Shown here piece after piece: positions 24,211 to 34,870 of a stretch of DNA of 64,000 nucleotides. Position 1 is the first letter of the stretch, and each line of letters begins with the position of its first letter. Source of the stretch: Telopea speciosissima (taxonomy: Eukaryota; Streptophyta; Magnoliopsida; Proteales; Proteaceae). A model generated the notes under the pieces. That model ran no database searches. It was not told where the DNA came from and worked only from the letters and a program-made list of their open reading frames with translations. The DNA lies in NCBI RefSeq assembly GCF_018873765.1, contig NC_057918.1:63800871-63864870 (forward strand). Direction: 5' to 3'. Both the position numbers and the translations under genes were made by a program.

Positions 24211-24545
24211 GATATAGACATTTTCCTCTTAGGATATAGGTGAACAATGGTCTCGTGGTGAAAATCAGGTCAAACGTACCTTCATTGGGATTCATTAGAT
24301 ACATATAGAACTATTGACTTGTATGTGAGTGCAAGGGGAATTCTCGTAAAGAAACCCTACTGAGGATGCGGACTGCAAATAGGTGCGGAAATGATCCAAA
24401 CTGATGGGTATGTATAAATGATAGAAGAGCAAATGGAAAAGTAATCCAAAAATGGCCCATTGGTGAATCTGATATGTACAGAATTGTTATTATTTTATTT
24501 TATTTTATTTTATTTATTTATTTATTTTTATTATTATTTTTTTAG

Positions 24546-24738
24546 TCCACGGCGCCGTGTGAGGGTCTACACGACACTGTGTATGGGTGGCACAGTGCTG
24601 GCATGGCCCCGTATGCACGACACCCTGCCAGATTCCATGGCTCCGTGGGGAATCTCCCATGGCACCGTGGGCCGATAGCCTACGGAGCCATGGAGATCTC
24701 CATGGCACCTTGGGCCCGATGTGCTTTTTCTATAAATA
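24546..24738 (+). promoter_or_regulatory. LTR-like promoter of the PMD gene in element C
   Basis: Six or seven imperfect palindromes of the ccacggcgccgtgg type (24546-24715) are followed by TATAAATA (24731-24738), then aagggccctccccctcatttc and the PMD start near 24835. The minus-strand LTR promoter reads palindromes, TATAAATA, then gagggtccccctccctcatttc. The matching TATA context and downstream tract make common origin likely. This is stronger than for element B, because the catttc motif after the C-rich tract is also shared. Confidence 0.65.
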
Positions 24739-24834
24739 AAGGGCCCTCCCCCTCATTTCTTCATTACCATTTTTGCTGCAAAGCTCTGCCATTTTTGCTT
24801 TTTGACTTCCTTTTTATTCACTCACCTTCTCACC

Positions 24835-27800
24835 ATGTCTTTCCCCGACGCGCACGCCAGTCCCAGAGGGAGCTGTTACTCGGTACCGCCGAACGAGATG
24901 CACGGGCCTCTTGGTACCCTTCAGGAGTTACCCTGGCCGATACTGCTCGCCATGGTTGCCGCTCCATATGGGGTTAGGTCAGCTATCTCACTTATGCTTC
25001 AATTCTTGTAATTTTTTTTTTTCCGTACGAAAGAACTTTTAGACCTTGACCTAGGGCCATCCATTAGGCCCTTCCCTAAGTGTTTCTTGACGTGCAAATC
25101 GAGGCTATGTCTCTAGATACCACCTAGGCACCCAATGACACGTGAACCAATGCGAGGCCCTCGGACACTATCCTAAGTATCTTTTGGCACACAAATTGAA
25201 GATGCACTTAAATACCACCTTAGGCACCTAGTGACACGCAAATCAAGGTGAGGCCATTATACATTACCCTGAGTATCTTTTGGCACACAAATTGAGGCTG
25301 TATCTCTAGATACCACCTTAGGCACCTAGTGACACGTAAATCAAGATGAGACCATTCGATACTACCCTAACTATCTTTTAGCACATAAATCGAGGCAATG
25401 CTGCTAGATACCACCTTAGGTACCCAGTGACACGTAAATCAAGATAAAATCACTAGACACTATCCTAAGTGTCTATCGACACACAAATCGAGGCAATGCC
25501 CCTAGATACCACCTTAGGCACCTAGTGACACGTAAACCCAGACGAAACCACTTGACACTACCCTAAGTGTCTGTTGGTATGCAAATCGAGGCGATGCCCC
25601 TAGATACCACCTTAGGTATTTAGTGACACTCAAATCAAGATGAAACCACTAGACACTACCCTAAGTGTCTATCCGAACACAAATCGAGGCGATGTCCCTA
25701 GATACCACCTTAGGCACCTAGTGACACGTAAACCCAGATGAAACCACTTGACACTACCCTAAGTGTCTATTGGTACATAAATCGAGGTGATGCCCCTAGA
25801 TACCACCTTATGTATTTAGTGACATGCAAATCAAGGCGAGGCCATTAGACATTACCCTGAGTGTCTTTTGGCATGCAAATCGAGGCTATGTCTCTAGATA
25901 CCACCTTAGGCACCCAGTGACACGCAAAGGAGTTTTCTTTTCTTAGTCTCTTTTCTTCCCTTCTTTTTTTTTTTTTAGCTCATTTAATTATTGCCCTGAC
26001 TAACAATTCCTCTTATTATTGTTTTTGCAGGGCAAGTCCCTCCCTTTGTCCAAGAAGTATTGTGGGCTGGAGGCCGTTTCAGAGTGTATCCTACTCTCTG
26101 CTCAGTAGTCCGATCCTGGGTGGTGTGGGCCGGTCTAGGACACATCTTCGCTTCTTCCGCCCAACAGCTGAACAATCCTACAGTGAGGGTGTTGATAGAG
26201 AGGTGGTGGCCGAGCACCCACACATTTCACCTTCCCTTTGGTGATATGACTATCACCCCTCTCGACTTCTATATGATCACCGGGCTTCCCTTTGGAGGGG
26301 TGCCCGTGACCCTGACCCCGGACGAACGGGTGGTGGCTTCAGTGGAGCCGTAGGAGAGCTTGGACTTTTATAGGCGGATGCTGGGGATCGAGGTCATTAG
26401 TCGAGAGATCCCTGTAGCGCACTTGAGGGATGTCTAGAGTGAGAGGGTCATGACTGACGAGTCTCCCTCTCCTCTCCTTGATCAGTAGGCTAGATGCTTC
26501 CTCCTCTATCTTCTAGCGGAGGTCGTATTTAGCGACATGATCAGGATGGTGATGGCTGACGCTGCGTACGTCCGATTCTTCCAAGACTTTGATCTAGCCA
26601 CGGGCTATAATTGGGGTGGTTCGGCGTACGCCCATTTCCTCTACATGATGGACTATTTGGTTGTGGGGTCGCCGAACCTCATCGGATGCTACTATGTCCT
26701 TTGGGTAAGCTTTCTTTCCTTTGTTGACTCCTTCTCTTATTGTTTTTTTTTTATTACTTCTAACTGATCTATTTATTACAGACATGGAGCTATGAGGTTC
26801 TCCGATTCCGGGTCCCCACTCTTAAAGCTGGGGATGATCCCGGAACCACTTTTCCTAGGGCTACGCGGTGGTGTAAGTCCCACCTGCTCAGGAGTGGTCG
26901 CCACAAGGACTTCGAGTCCATACGTACCCTCCTGAATGAGCTACGGCTCGAGATGGTATGAATTTTATCTTTATGCTTTTTTATCATGATTTTCTCATTG
27001 TTATTATCTTTCTAACCCTTTTTTTTCTTGACAGACTGCTCCCCGCACTTTTTTGAGGGAGATTATTCTAGAGTCGGACCTGTTCAACAGGACCTCAGCA
27101 CTCTCCGGCTAGCGGATACTCTTTGAGGGCCCGTGGGGGTTCTCCTTCTACATGGGAGAACGAGTATCCCTACAGTGGTCTAACACGTGGCTGATCCTGT
27201 GTCCTCCTCATGCTAGAGTCCACGAGCTGGCCTTGATGGATCGAGAGGAGATCGAGCATTAGAGGGCGGGCGAACCCTGGATAGGGCTAGTGTTAGTCGA
27301 GACAGACAACACCACCTTCCTTTATTGGGAGATAGTCTGCGTCCCGCTTACCCGAGAGGGGCCTCAGGTAAGATCTCCCCTATCTTTCATTTTTTGTTTA
27401 CTCATTAGATTGTTAAGCTAACTCTTGTCTTGCTTTGCTTCTTTTCATGACAGTACCCAGGCCGCCCCGTGGTTCTAGGGGTCTATGGTGGTGGGAGTTC
27501 ATCCCGTGCCTCTCGAGCAGTGGAGGCGGAGTCAGTCGTTGGGCCTTCTGGAGAGGTCCCGACCTTACGGATTGCTGGTCCAGATGACCATATCCCGGGG
27601 TATCGTTCGTGGTTTATCCGCCACCACGAGCCTGGGATGGTCGAGGTCATCTTGCCACCTCCTCAAGCCGCAGATGCTGACCTAGGCCTCCCTCTTCCTT
27701 ATGATGGGCTAAGTACATCCAACTTTCTCGATTCTTATCCATTATTCTTCAAATTCTTGACATCTCGAATGAATACTGTGTCCAGGTGGACGCGAGTCGA

Positions 27801-28142
27801 TATGTTGACATGAGACATCTGATGGCGAGAATGGATGAGATGATTATCTCTTGCATGGATGCGGCCCATCGGACGGTAATGCTTCGCCCCTCTTTTTTTT
27901 TCTTTTCTTTTCCACTTCTTCTCTCTCTTTTTTTTTTTATTTATATCTGTTTGTCTTTGGATTTTGTTCTTCAGAGGGTTGAGCTTGACCATCATCGGAG
28001 GGAGGTCGAACGGTTGAGGCTTACAAACGATCAGCTACAGGTCAACCTCGCCCGAGTTGAGGTCGAGAGAGATGGTCTGAGGATGTCTCAAAGCGGGGAG
28101 GGGGGAGGTTTGGATGTTGATGATTACTCCCCCAAGGAGTGA
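24835..28142 (+). pseudogene. Plant mobile domain (PMD) gene inside element C, antisense to gag-pol
   Basis: Exons by comparison with element B: 24835-24977, 26031-26704, 26782-26956, about 27035-27368, about 27454-27709, 27786-27876 and 27975-28142. The PMD core is in exon 2 (ERWWPSTHTFHLPFGDMTI, LDFYMITGLPFGG), and WGGSAYAHFLYMMDYLVVG follows. The last exon encodes a charged, coiled-coil-like tail ending GGGLDVDDYSPKE. Decay: a one-base shift just after the ATG (the frame continuing as RRARQSQRELLLG is open from 24851), a further shift early in exon 2, and TAG stops near 26350 and 26434. Splice sites are kept better than the frame. The gene ends 396 bp from the stop of the DUF7745-like ORF on the other strand, tail to tail. 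Confidence 0.75.
25030..25930. repeat. ~98-bp minisatellite in intron 1 of the element C PMD gene
   Basis: About nine copies of a unit of about 98 bp with the halves gcacacaaatcgaggcgatgc...ctagataccaccttaggcacc and agtgacacgtaaatcaagatgaaaccac...actaccctaagtgtct. Successive aaatcgagg motifs are spaced 97-101 bp apart. Sequence and period match the array in element B, but the copies within C resemble each other more than they resemble B, as expected of concerted evolution. Confidence 0.88.
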
Positions 28143-28537
28143 CCCCTCCCTTTTTTTTTTTGGAAATATTTGTTGCGCTGTAACTTTGTCACAACCATGT
28201 ATGATTATATTTTTTTGTTCTTTTTTTTCTTTTACAATTATTTGTACATACACACACCCTTCATTATTTTTATTATTATTTTTTTTTCTTTTTTCTTTTT
28301 TTTTTGTTTGTTTATTCCTTGTATAGGTGCTACTATGATTGGTCATGTACACTTTCTTCTTTTCTTCACACAAACGAATTGTTTACTCATCGTTACATGA
28401 ATTTATTGAATACTTCTTTCTTTGAAATGCATACATGACTCAAATCCCTTCCTTAGAAGCACAAATTCCATCAACCAATGGTTCCATTACATGAGAAAGG
28501 ACAAAAAACAAACAAAGATACGAACATTGGACTGATA

Positions 28538-29566
28538 TCACTTGTTTACAACATTTTTCCACATTTCGGATAACAGAATCACCACTTCTTGTATCAATAT
28601 CTCTAGGGTTCTAAAATTCTTCAACTTGGGTTGTTCTTGCTTTAGAGATACTAAGGAATGGATATAAAAATTGGTGTGAGTCAGACCCATGAATCTCACA
28701 TAATTGCACCCTAGTGTTTCTGATTCTTCTTCCTCGGCCTTCATCCAGGGACAATTCCATTGAATTTCTTGAACATCTCTTTCCTCCAAATACTTCTTCC
28801 AGTCTTGGATCTTGTGGAACTCCGGTTTTTCCCTTTTAATTTGGTAATACAGGGGTCGGAGGTGAGGACACGGAATTGGTGCTACCAACTTCAATTTTTC
28901 CATCAACCACATTTGGAACACTGTCGGAGATCCATGAAAGAAGTCGGTTCCGTATTTCTGAGATTGACTCATGGTATCAAACCCTTTGAATGTTTCTGCT
29001 AAAACAGTGGGAATGATGTCGCATCCTTCTTCAATCTGCTTAACTACTTCCATAATCACGGGAGACATGCCTTTTCCTGGAGATGCTAACAGGTACTTCC
29101 CAATCATGCAGAATAAGTATGCCTGCTTTATGCATCTGGTCTGACTTTCTTCTATAGGCCTGTTGTTGTTGAAGATCTTCACAACTTTCAACGCATCCAC
29201 CTTGTCATAATTGAGCACTTACTTCACCTCCTTTCTATTCATGGCAAAGAAATCTTCCAGATCTCTGAAAAGTTGTTCTTTCTTCATGGTTGGGAGGAAC
29301 AATCTTCTTCAAGGGGGTGCCATCATGCAAGCTTGGAATTCTTCGATGGTTGGAGCTAACCAGACTTTTTCGAAGCGAAATGCATATAATTGGGGATTCC
29401 AGCACTTTGATACTTCTCTCAGTAAGTCATGATGGAGCTTAAAACAACCGATTTTCCCTAAGATTGTTAGATGGAGATCCTCTAGAAGCGTGATCTCATC
29501 CACATTCATCCGGAGAGTCCACTGGCGCAACTGTTCGTCCAACCCTTCTTTCTTTGGTCCCCTCAT
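28538..29566 (-). pseudogene. DUF7745/PMD-like ORF downstream of integrase in element C
   Basis: One minus-strand frame of about 342 codons broken by two in-frame stops (TGA at 29309-29311 and a TAA just before 29218). Recognisable blocks: LRMNVDEITLLEDLHL, then WNPQLYAFRF and APTIEEFQACM, then KQAYLFCMIGKYLLASPGKG, IIPTVLAETFKGFD, SPTVFQMWLMEKL and RPLYYQ. From memory this pattern (WNP..F.F...PT.EE., then a leucine-rich helix, then IP..LAET...D and Q.W..E.L) is that of the plant DUF7745 family, which is related to PMD. It lies in the same strand and order as gag-pol, about 380 bp after the integrase end. A shortened homologue occupies the same place in element B. Role unknown. Confidence 0.6.
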
Positions 29567-29950
29567 ACTACCTGTATCAAGGATTGGGTTAGCATTTTAT
29601 GACATAGAATGCATGAATCCTTTGTTAATAACCAGCTCTAGATGACTCTATACCTAAGCTAAGCCAATGAATAAAAGGCCAAATGGCGAGATTTACCCAT
29701 ACATGCAGGGGATGCCGGTTGGCAGAGTTTATGGAAGGAAACCAACACAATGTTCTTTCTTTCTTTTTTTTGTGTTTTTTTTTTTGAGACCGCATTCAAA
29801 TATATCAAGTTGCCTATGTATCCCTTGAGAGGAATCAGGTCGAACGTAGTTCAGGTTACTTCGAGTGACTCAGACGAAATACTTCTTTAATTGGTCCATG
29901 TTAACTAATCCCCAAAGATCTTCTCCATCAAGGTTAGAGAGTTGGACTGC

Positions 29951-30964
29951 CTAGCCTGGCAATATGGCCTTGACTTTGTAAGGTCCGCTCCAGTTGGGCC
30001 AAAACTTTCCCCTTGGATCATGAACAGGAGCTTGCTGCTCTCTCAGAACCAAATCTCCTTCTTCAATGTTTCGAGTGCGCACACCCTTATTGAATGCCCT
30101 AGCCATTCTTTGTTGGTATTTTTTGAGATTGTCCATGGCTTTCATCCTTTTCTCATCCAGGAGATTGAGCTCTTCATATCTGGTCCTTACCCATTCTCCT
30201 TCTGGCAACTAGCTTTGGAGTAAAACTCAGAGGGAAGGGACTTGAATTTCTATGGGTAGCACAGCCTCCATCCCATACACCAAAGAGTATGGGGTTGCCC
30301 CAGTAGATGTTTGGATGGAAGTCCGATATGCCCATAAGGCTAATGGGAGCTTCTCTACCCAGTCATTGTGTGTATCTGCCATCTTTTGCAGTATGACCTT
30401 CATATTTTTGTTGGCTGCTTCTACTGCTCCATTAGTTTGTGGACGATAAGTAGTAGATTTATGCCTCTTAATGCCAAACCTGTCATAGAGTTCCTCCACT
30501 TTTCCCCTGAAGTGCAAGCCTGGATCCGAGATCAATTGCTGGGGTACACCGTATCTGCAAATGATGTTCTCCTTTATGAATTTTGCCACCTTAGCTGAAG
30601 TCAAGACTGAATAGGATTGAGTTTCAACCCATTTTGTGAAGTAGTCGATGGCGACTAACATAAATTGGTGGCCATTTGAAGCTTTTGGAGTTATTTTGAC
30701 AACTACATCAATTCCCCAAGTAGAAAATGGCCAAGGGGCATTCAACGAGTGTAGCTATGTTGGAGGAATATGGATAATATTCACAAATATGTGACATTTA
30801 TGGCATCGCCTTACGAAGGTAGCACACTCAGCTTCCATAGTGGCCCAATAATATCCCATCCTGAGAATTTTCTTGGCTAACATCTTTACATTCATGTGTG
30901 GTCCACATATCCCTTGATGGATTTCTTCCATAATGATTTGAGCATGATCCTTATCTACACACAT
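29951..30964 (-). pseudogene. Element C integrase
   Basis: A single minus-strand frame with a few stops. The N-terminal zinc-binding part is at 30755-30964 (HQGICGPH, then RRCHKCH). The catalytic core at 30227-30745 has the DDE triad: D in WGIDVVVK, D in LISDPGLHF, E in TNGAVEAANKN. The C-terminal GPY/F-type module is at 29951-30208 (GDLVLREQ, NWSGPYKVKAI). The order zinc finger-core-GPY and its position after RNase H are typical of Ty3/gypsy. Stops between the three parts (near 30750 and 30215) show it is no longer functional. Confidence 0.88.
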
Positions 30965-31191
30965 AATAACTGGATGCCATCATAAGACCTCTTGTACAGC
31001 AGGGTCCCCTGGAGGATGAATTGAGTAGCATATTTCTGCAAATGCCTCTTTTCTCTTTCTAAAAAATGTTCAGGGTACCTCCTTTCCCTGATGTAATCCA
31101 CCACCGGGGTGTACTAAGGCCTCCCATCTTTGGTGAGTGCATTGACTGGCTCTCCGTATGCTGGGCTGGTCCTTCTTTCTATCAGAAAAGG

Positions 31192-31782
31192 TCAGATCCT
31201 GTTTTGAGTATCACATTCCACCATGGATGCCAAAGTAGCCAAAGCATCAGCGAACCGATTGTTATCCCTAGGTAGATACTCAAAAGAGACTTCCTTGAAG
31301 CATTGAGTCAGTTGCTCCAAATAAACTTGATATAGCTTCAACTTCTCATCCTTAGTCTTCCATTTTCCTTGTGTTTGACAGATCACAATGGAGGAGTCTT
31401 CGTAAACCCTGATCCTTTCTGCTCCTATAGATAAGGCCATTTCCAACCCAATGACACAGGCTTCATACTCTACTATGTTATTGGTGCAATTGAATTCCAA
31501 TCGGAAGGCCATTGGCAAGTAGAAGTCTTCTGGGGTTATCAGTAATACCCCAGCACCAAACCCCTTTTGATTCGTGGCTCCATCAAAATACAATTGCCAA
31601 CCTTCATTTGGTTCCGTTTCTAAGGATTGCAACTCTTCATCTGGGAAAAGGTCTTCTGTTGCTCGAGAGTCATCTTCTGAGGGGACTGCTGTCAAATGGT
31701 CAGAGATCGCTCGCCCTTTTATAGATTTTTGATTGACATAAGTTATGTCAAATTCTGATAATAGCAGCAACCATCTTTCCAT
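31192..31782 (-). pseudogene. Element C second (archaeal-type) RNase H
   Basis: An open stretch of 196 codons with a second RNase H after the usual RT-RNase H. It has LYFDGATNQKGFGAGVLL (first Asp), NNIVEYEACVIGLEMA (Glu), VYEDSSIVICQ (second Asp) and LPRDNNRFADALATLAS (last Asp). This extra RNase H upstream of integrase is the hallmark of the Tat lineage (including Ogre) of plant Ty3/gypsy elements and is the main reason for the lineage call. Frame shifts separate it from RT (near 31790) and from integrase. Confidence 0.88.
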
Positions 31783-31795
31783 CTCCCTATTAATG

Positions 31796-33231
31796 CTAGT
31801 TTCTCATTTGCGAGATCAATTTGACTAGATGTGATACCATGTAATGCCTTAGGCGCTTAGTTACCCAAACCAGGGATGTGCATGTCTTCTCCACGGGAGC
31901 ATATCGAGTTTCATACTCTAGCAATTTCCTGCTTACGTAGTAAATTGCGTGCTCTTCTCCATCCATCTTGTTGACTTGGGCCATCATTGATCCGATCGTT
32001 GTCTCTCCTACTGACAAATATAGGAGCAAAGGCTCATCGAGCACTGGAGGGACAAGTATAGGGGGAGAAAGCAGATATTCTTTGATTTTCATAAAGGCCT
32101 CTTGGCACTTCTCATTCCACTCTTTCGGCTCTTTCTTCCTGAGAAGTTTGAAGATGGGTTCACAAGTGGATGTCAACCGAGATATGAATCTGCTGATGTA
32201 CTGGATGCGGCCTAAGAATCCTTGCACTTCCTTCTCGGTCTGGGGTGGTGGCATTTCTGTGATGGCCTTTATCTTGTCAGGGTCCACTTCTATCCCCCTT
32301 TCGCTAACAAGGAAACCCAACAATTTTCAGGCCCTTGCCCCAAATACACACTTCTGAGGGTTTAGCCTTAACTTGTATTCTTTGATTCTTTCAAAGAACT
32401 TTTTGAGGGCTACAAAACGGCCCTGTCGGTTAACAGATTTGACTATCATATCATCGACATACACCTCTACTTCTTTGGGTATCATGTCGTGCAATATAGC
32501 AATGGCCGCTCTTTGATATGTTGCCCCAGCATTTTTTAACCCAAAAGGCATCACTTTGTAACAAAATGTTCCCCATGGTGTGGTGCAGGCAGTCTTCTCC
32601 CTATCCTTCAAGCACATACTGATTTGGTTATATCTTGAGAAACCATCCATGAAGAATAGACTAAAATGTCAATGTGTGGTAACGAAAAATCATCCTTAGG
32701 GCTGACCCTGTTTAGGTCTCAAAAATCCACACACATTCTGACCTTCCCATCTTTCTTAGGGACTGGGACAATATTGGATAACCATTGAGGGTACTGGGTT
32801 ACTTGGAGAAACCCTGCATTCTACTGCTTGATGACTTCTTCTCTAATCTTCTCACTCCATTCTGGTCGCATCCTCCTTAATTTCTGCTTGACTGGGTGAG
32901 CATCCGGATATGTTGGTAATTCGTGTTGCACAATCTTTGGATCGATGCCAGGCATATCGTTGTAGGACCAGGCAAAGACTTCCTCAAATTCCTTGAGGAG
33001 AGAGATCATTTGAGATGTTTCGTCATTATTGAGAGAAGAACCAATTTTGATCATTCGAGGGTATTGGTCAGTCCCTACATTTATGGGATTGGTGTCCTCT
33101 CGGACGGGTCGGGCTCTTCTTTGCTCCAATTGTTCTAACAGGTTATGATGTTCTAAGACATGATCATCATCAGAAGAATAGGAAGAAGAAGAAGAAGAAG
33201 AAGCATACTCAGAATCAACAATTTCATTCAT
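31796..33231 (-). pseudogene. Element C reverse transcriptase-RNase H
   Basis: The N-terminal part (32821-33231) has the Tat-typical FAWSYNDMPGIDPKIVQH. It is preceded by a Ser/Asp-rich linker and ends KIREEVIKQ before a TAG. RT continues with PVPKKDGKVRMCVDF and a short deletion near 32660 that removes the DNTVGHTLLS-like block and shifts the frame. Next come YNQISM, WGTFCYKVMPFGLKNAGATYQR and the catalytic YVDDMIVKS (32327-32650). The thumb/connection and first RNase H follow (31796-32323: GFLGRIQYISRFISRLT, IYYVSRKLLEYETRY). At least three frame breaks make it inactive. Confidence 0.88.
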
Positions 33232-33372
33232 GAAAAGGGGAACAGTACAGACAGACCCAACAGACTGAACATTTCCACTTTCCTTAAGGGACTCGGATAC
33301 AGACTCAGGGATAGACTTAGACAGGACTATGCTAGAGCTGGTTATAACTTCAGAATCATTAACATGGAAACC

Positions 33373-34850
33373 TTACATCATTCTTGCCCAATTTGCTATG
33401 GATCCTTGGAGAGGTTGTATGAGAAGATGTGGCGCAGGTCCTTCTTCTTCTTCCTCGATTATTATGGCTACTTCAAATAACTCACTGATCCCTTGATCTC
33501 CTGTAGCTTCCTTCTTGCTTGCTTGATCGAGCTCCATGGCTACCCAATCTACTTCACTTCCGAAGAATATTTCAAGCCCCGGTAGACGTTTGCCCTGCTT
33601 TTGATCGAACCATGGTTCCTGATTTCCATAGTAAGGAAAGTCTTCTTCCTCTTTCACAAAGTACCCATTCAGAGTCTTGAAGTACGGCGTACCATTTACT
33701 GTAGTGTTCTCCCGTCCTGTGCTTTCTTCTTTGGGTCCCTTGGATTAAACCCTAAACCGTGACGGTTGGTATTGGCTTGTATCTCTGGGAATGTTGGTAT
33801 TCCTTGTTGGTTCTTTCCCAACCCCAGTCCTGGGAAGTACTTCATCTTCTTCATGATCCTTACAGTGGCCTTGCTCCATGTCATCGGGAATTTTCCTAGA
33901 CCCAAATCCTCCTCAATTGTAGAGGTAGTACGAATGTGGCCAATTTCAAAACCTCCCAGCTGCACATCCTATGAGAGTGACCCATCTACTGCTATGTTGG
34001 CCAAAATATCCACCATTTCTGGATCCCCAAAGACAGTAATCACCTTTTGGTCATGTATGAATTTCAGCTTTTGGTGGAGACTTGATGCTAGGGCTCCTGT
34101 GGAATGCAGTCATGGCCTCCTGAGCAACATGTTGAAGGATGCTTGAATGTCGATGACTTGGAAGTCTATGGTAAAATAGGCTGGCCCAATCTTAACATTG
34201 GTGGTAAGAATCCTTATCACCTCCCTCCTGAAATTGTCGTATGCTCTGATAGTTTGACTGGATGACTTCATCTTGTCCAGAGATAAACCCATGCATCTCA
34301 CGGCTTTGAGAGGCATCACATTGAGGGCAGACCCATTGTCTATCAGAACCTGGGGAACCTGATTCTTATTACATTTCACAATAATGTAGAGTGCCCGGTT
34401 ATGATTCTTTCCTCCCGGGGGTAAGTCCTCTTCTGAGAAAAAGAGTGACTGAATGGCATAAGTGGCCCTCACTATGTGAGATAATTCTTCAGGTCCCATT
34501 TCTATAGGTACTTGGACCTTGGTGAGAGCTTTCAAAACAGCTTCTCGGTGGGTTGGTGATGCCATTAATAAACCCCAGATTGAGATGTTGGCTTGGGCCT
34601 TCTTCAATTGGTCCAATACTCGATTTTCAGGCTCAACAACCGCCGTTGATTGGCTAGACTGATATTTTTCCACTGTCAAATCCTTATTCTTGAAGTTTCG
34701 GCCACTCTTGGTTTCCGTAACTTTGGACTCCCTTCCTTTGATGACCAACTGGACTAGACAAAAGTTGCCATCCTCTTCGTCACTATCAGTGATGACAATG
34801 GGACCCTTGGGATGAGTTCGGATTTCAGCTCTCTCATCGGATAAGGCCAC
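33373..34850 (-). pseudogene. Element C aspartic protease, G-patch-like segment and linker
   Basis: From 34850 down: an acidic lead-in, then the retropepsin motif VLIDNGSALNVMP (34.4 kb) and the C-terminal block FNMLLRRP (about 34115), equivalent to the usual YNMLLGRPW. In the same frame at 33696-33965 comes a glycine-patterned segment (MKKMKYFPGLGLGKNQQGI, then RHGLGFNPR) that looks like a G-patch RNA-binding motif. After a frame shift the linker 33373-33657 (EDFPYYGNQEPW, EVDWVAMELDQASK) leads to RT. The catalytic residue context DNGS (for D[TS]G[AS]) may be decay. Confidence 0.75.
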
Positions 34851-34870
34851 AATAGACTTCTGGGCTTGGT

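Noticed and set aside
23774..24221. Open frames with repeated PDSRSSGALSP-type peptide
   Set aside because: They are translations of the 40-50-bp tandem repeat in two frames; no protein similarity.
28035..28400. Lys-rich (minus) and Phe-rich (plus) ORFs
   Set aside because: Low-complexity translation of T-rich DNA behind the PMD stop codon.
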